DNA from: Agrypnia vestita
Lineage: Eukaryota > Arthropoda > Insecta > Trichoptera > Phryganeidae
Assembly (NCBI GenBank): GCA_016648135.1
Contig: JADDOH010004227.1
Span: forward strand, 179,770 to 243,769
Reading direction: 5' to 3'
Length of the DNA: 64,000 nucleotides
Each line of letters starts with the position of its first letter. Position 1 is the first letter of the stretch. The notes under the pieces were generated by a model, which did not search any database, was not told the origin of the DNA, and saw only the letters and a program-made list of their open reading frames with translations. Of the stretch, positions 61,701 to 64,000 are shown piece after piece. The position numbers were made by a program, and so were the translations under genes.

Positions 61701-62605
61701 TTTCGGGGGTTAAAAACCGCGAAATGCGGTAGGTACCAGTGACGCCTACCTAATTGGGCGGTCTCCTGGTCGCTGAGGACGCGGGCGTAACCCCGCTCCA
61801 CATACTGGGCGATCTTGCCCCGATAAGCCGCCGCAAAGGCGGAGTCTTTGGCCATTTTTCTTTCTATTCCGCTCAGGCGGTTCAGAGCGCATTGCCGGCT
61901 CGGCGGCAAGCATATGTCTTCTTTCTTCCAAAGAAGACCGGTGGCCCATTGACCGCTGGCAAGTTGTACAGTGGTGGCTTCCATCACGTAGGTTGCTCGG
62001 GTATCCGCTGCACTGACGCGCGCTGCGGCGGTCACTCCCAACGAGTCAATTAAAAAATGCATTTTCACGAGAGCTTCCAGCGCGCCCTCCGCGGGGGCCG
62101 CTTCTGCCGTAATAGAAAGCGTCGGTGCGGCGATGGTTGGGTGGCCTGACAGGGCCCCGTGTCTTATCCATCCTAGTGCGGTGCGCGATAATATATTGTA
62201 CTCGGCACCCGACGTCTCCTTGACTTCTCGCGACACTATTAAATGGGCATGATCCATGCCCAACAACAACTTCGGTTGCACCATACACTCGCGGCGCGCC
62301 CGATTTCCCCTGTTTGCGACCAACAATTGGGGCGGTAAATTTAAATTGCGTACCGTATTTACGCGCAGCGGATATTGTGTCGATCCGCTGCCTTTAACAG
62401 TCAAATTCACTAATTGAGAACGCGATTCGGTGGCGCACATTCCCCGCGCGCCATGCAAATATAAATTCCGAGTCGGTCCGGAAGCGCCAACCGCACTGGC
62501 GATATTAAAGTCAATTAGCGAAACAGTTGAGCCTTCGTCGCACAAGGCAAATGTTCTACAATGCCCCCGCGGGCCAAACACGTCGACTTTAATTACCTTT
62601 AACAA
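58730..62605 (-). CDS. BEL/Pao pol polyprotein, 1,291 codons open
   Basis: Domains by approximate residue: protease active site ALCDEGST at 20-27; reverse transcriptase about 300-450 with YMDD at 427-430; RNase H about 603-735 (VFCDAS, FWTDSTTVLCWL); integrase zinc region about 919-960 (HHEMRQHPG, CQRC) and catalytic D993 (GVDYFGPL), D1055 (YSDNGTNF), E1106 (GGAWESL); C-terminal domain about 1170-1285 (ALPRNSWPRGVI, then YVRPATKV). All catalytic residues are present. The listed Met is only the first in the open stretch; the frame continues upstream to the TGA at 62651-62653, so pol probably began as a fusion with gag. Confidence 0.93.
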   Translation of the reverse strand: MLKVIKVDVFGPRGHCRTFALCDEGSTVSLIDFNIASAVGASGPTRNLYLHGARGMCATESRSQLVNLTVKGSGSTQYPLRVNTVRNLNLPPQLLVANRGNRARRECMVQPKLLLGMDHAHLIVSREVKETSGAEYNILSRTALGWIRHGALSGHPTIAAPTLSITAEAAPAEGALEALVKMHFLIDSLGVTAAARVSAADTRATYVMEATTVQLASGQWATGLLWKKEDICLPPSRQCALNRLSGIERKMAKDSAFAAAYRGKIAQYVERGYARVLSDQETAQLGRRHWYLPHFAVFNPRKPGKIRVVFDAASKCRGVSLNDVLLTGPDLLSSLLGNIWRFREGRIALAADVQDMFLRIKIREMDQESQLFLWREQGGEVQTYKMTSMVFGATCSPASAQYVRNKIADVSAAQYPAAAAAVRNKFYMDDYLDAVDTTAEAVDMARDVTEVLRRGGMHLANWASNDPEVLEHIAPHLRALEPVQIIGPDTTTERVLGISWEPATDKFVFKFINLPELEADERPTKRQLLSAVMRIFDPVGFMACIMIRSKILLQAVWRSKVGWDQRIESEHAEKWRNWHRLLRASECAIARQSVSSRRRKVSLHVFCDASEQACCAIAYFVEEIDSHRTVVFIAAKTKVAPLKPLSVSRLELQAALMAARLAANIRSEHTCFIERTVFWTDSTTVLCWLRTDPRSYSAFVANRLGEIDEISHSACWKWVPTKLNPADIGTRDSEPPDLTPTGPWFGGPLFLRKPEVEWPQERRPPQPDPQKLETRPAICMQINRARHEDGALPDIRRFSSWLKLIRTTAWIRRFVNNCRRGRQRALGADLVAEERFSAERSWIRKAQAESFGNELGLLRRGWPLPRTSRLYATTPQLDEYGIIRMDSRLASTTVADIPPGLRKPIILDGGHSYTRLMIRYHHEMRQHPGPEVTVADVRENYFVLRLRPAVRRIHFECQRCRNNRSRPQPPLMGQLPDARLAHHNMPFTHCGVDYFGPLQVTIGRRKEKRYGALFTCMTTRAVHLELADTLNADSAIMALRRLAARRGHPRYLYSDNGTNFKGAAREIAIALEELKSDPSMRNHLAQTGMDWTFNPPLSPHMGGAWESLVRSIKRALEAILKERAPRPETLLTAFAEAENVVNSRPLTHVSVNPMDDAPLTPNHLLLGSAGRHSHLAVYGPLDEQVCLRKQWQFAQQLADMFWRRWIREYLPTLAQRRKWQEPAPPLREGATAIIADSALPRNSWPRGVIVEATPAADGQVRVVRLRTASGDYVRPATKVIALPTQPTSETT

Positions 62606-62650
62606 AATTACATCGTCGGCGTCGCGGCTCGCTGTGTGGGCCGTTGTATG

Positions 62651-64000
62651 TCACGCCACATCGGTCCGCGCTCCCGCGGACGGTGGATTTTCGCCCGCAT
62701 GTCTCGGTAAAACACGCGCGGCTCCGTGAAGCATACGATGATGAAAAAGTTTGCATCCATCCGTGCCGCATCTCTTGTTGCGGCCCCGGCAGGTGTTCTT
62801 GTGGCTTGGCGTCCAGGGATCAAGGCATAAAAAACACAATTTTTTATCCTTTGCAAGAGCCGCCCGTTCGGGTATTGAACGGCGCGTAAATTCTCCACAT
62901 GCCGCCGCGCTGTGATTCGCTGCCCGGCAAATACCGCACTTCGGCGGATTTTCTGAAGACAATAACGCATGCACTTGCGCATTTCTTCGCCCCTTGTCTT
63001 CTATTATTTGAGCGCTCTGTCCGCCGCAATGGGGTGCCGAATCTGTTAAACGCGACAACCAATTTGAAAAGTCTTCCATGTTGGTATCCTTTGTCCCGGA
63101 CCGCGCCGAGAACCATATCATCCGCGCGGAAAGCGGGAGCCTGCCAACAAGTTCGCGCAATAATTGCGGCGAAGCTAAGTAGCGCTCGTCCATTCCTTTC
63201 ACTGTGGCGACCGCGTTTCTTACCGCCACGGCAAATTTCATAAATGCGCCAGTATCCGTACTCTCAGTGAGGCGCGGGGTATGCCTCACTTTTTCCAGCA
63301 TACTGGCGATAATTGCGTCAGGTTGTCCAAAGAGGTCCTCCAGCGTGCGCATAATGCCCTCCACACTGTGGGGGTCGCCGATAAGAGGGCGGACCGCTTT
63401 TCAGGGCAATTCTCAGCCGCATAGCATTTTCTGCGGTCGTTAATCCACATAATTCCGTGGATTGTCTAAACTGGGCCTTAAATGATCGCCATTCCAGCGG
63501 ATCCCCAGAAAAATCAGCCAGGTCTTTTGCGTTCGACTGCCTGGCAATTATGGCCGACATTCTCGGCTCCTCTTGGCTGCACGGGTACTGCGGGCTCTCA
63601 GAAGAACGCGTGGACCGGACCGCTTCTGTAACAGCGGTCGCCAGGCGCTCAAACTGAGCTTGTTGAGACCGCATCCAGTCGCCTAACGTAGGATTTCGGC
63701 GCCGTCGGGGGCATTTTGTCGGCAAGTAGTAGGCGCATTCATGCGCCCCGGATCTTCCGTAACGATGTCGCTTGCAGCGGCTGTCTCGGCGGCCCCGGGC
63801 GCCGCCGCGCCCGTTGCAGCGGCGCCGGCGGCGAGCGCTCCTGCGCTTGCCTCCGTGGGATCCTTTCCCGCTGCCGCTATTGTCAGCGCCCTTGAGAACA
63901 TTTCTTCTTGCCGCCTCTGCATCTCGTCTAACTGCCTCCTGAAGTGACGGTCTTTTTGGCGTAGCTCTTTTCGCAGCCTTCTTACCTCTGCGCTCTGGCT
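62651..64000 (-). pseudogene. BEL/Pao gag, frame-broken, 5' end outside the window
   Basis: Read downwards: an open frame from the window edge to about 63700 begins with a charged coil (AEVRRLRKELRQKDRHF) and an Ala-rich stretch; homology then moves to a second frame (DWMRSQQAQFERLATAVTEA; DFSGDPLEWRSFKAQF) until about 63400, and returns to the first frame (GIMRTLEDLFGQPDAIIASM; two Cys/His clusters CGICRAANHSAAACGEF and CFLCLDPW). This implies one indel near 63690-63725 and one near 63390-63410. A TGA at 62651-62653 then separates gag from pol, though the frame is shared. The three breaks should prevent normal gag production. Confidence 0.8.

Larger units (their letters stand above)
58141..64000 (-). 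mobile_element. BEL/Pao LTR retrotransposon, 5' part outside the window
   Basis: Minus-strand element with gag (63993 to 62651), pol (62605 to 58730) and a probable 3' LTR. Gene order and domains are BEL/Pao: gag with zinc knuckles, aspartic protease, RT, RNase H, integrase, then the C-terminal DUF5641-type domain. Base composition is clearly richer in GC than the host surroundings. Gag is broken, pol is open throughout. Confidence 0.95.

Noticed and set aside
58829..63947. Many plus-strand ORFs over the BEL/Pao element
   Set aside because: They are shadows opposite pol and gag; high GC lowers stop frequency in all frames.

Overview
This is animal nuclear DNA, almost certainly from an insect. 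It is AT-rich, its genes have long introns with GT-AG borders and short exons, and the gaps are full of mariner, LINE, BEL/Pao, SINE-like and foldback elements. I cannot name the species. I infer an insect from the mariner and BEL/Pao content and from the style of the proteins, not from a diagnostic marker.

Five cellular genes can be rebuilt exon by exon, with reading phase carried across every junction. (1) Csk (+, 849-17880; 5' end outside the window) is a C-terminal Src kinase with a Gln-rich N-terminus in place of a recognisable SH3 domain, an SH2 domain, a large Gln-rich insert in the SH2-kinase linker, and a complete kinase domain. (2) An unidentified five-exon gene (-, 32482 down to 25338) encodes a predicted 310-residue protein. 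(3) DET1 (-, 40045 down to 32762), a ubiquitin-ligase (CRL4) partner, has five exons and 578 residues; its stop lies only 279 bp upstream of the start of the unidentified gene. (4) RBM45 (+, 42777-44255) is a four-RRM RNA-binding protein in a single coding exon. (5) Adal (-, 54403 down to 47825), an N6-methyl-AMP/adenosine deaminase-like enzyme, has seven exons and 341 residues. A sixth, transposon-derived two-exon mini-gene (+, 41201-41508) lies between the divergent DET1 and RBM45 genes. These are housekeeping and signalling genes; nothing suggests that they form one pathway.

Mobile elements: a 1,285-bp mariner with perfect terminal repeats (22570-23854) whose transposase lacks only its last residues because of one stop codon; a decayed mariner and two dead LINE pieces inside Csk introns; a BEL/Pao retrotransposon on the minus strand (58141 to beyond 64000) with an intact 1,291-codon pol but a broken gag; a pogo/Tigger-like remnant in Adal; and several foldback/MITE and tRNA-derived SINE families that recur in the window and can be recognised by comparing copies.

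Layout: 1-17.9 kb Csk; 17.9-25.3 kb intergenic with the mariner and foldback elements; 25.3-32.5 kb unidentified gene; 32.8-40.0 kb DET1; 40.0-42.8 kb transposon-rich divergent gap; 42.8-44.3 kb RBM45; 44.3-47.8 kb AT-rich gap; 47.8-54.4 kb Adal; 54.4-58.1 kb repeat-rich gap; 58.1-64 kb BEL/Pao. I found no CRISPR array, rRNA or convincing functional tRNA. The most interesting points are the Gln-rich Csk linker, the unidentified gene with a long open frame beyond its stop, the mini-gene for a lone helix-turn-helix, inverted repeats bracketing DET1 exons 3-4, and a perfect 142-bp duplication across an Adal splice donor.
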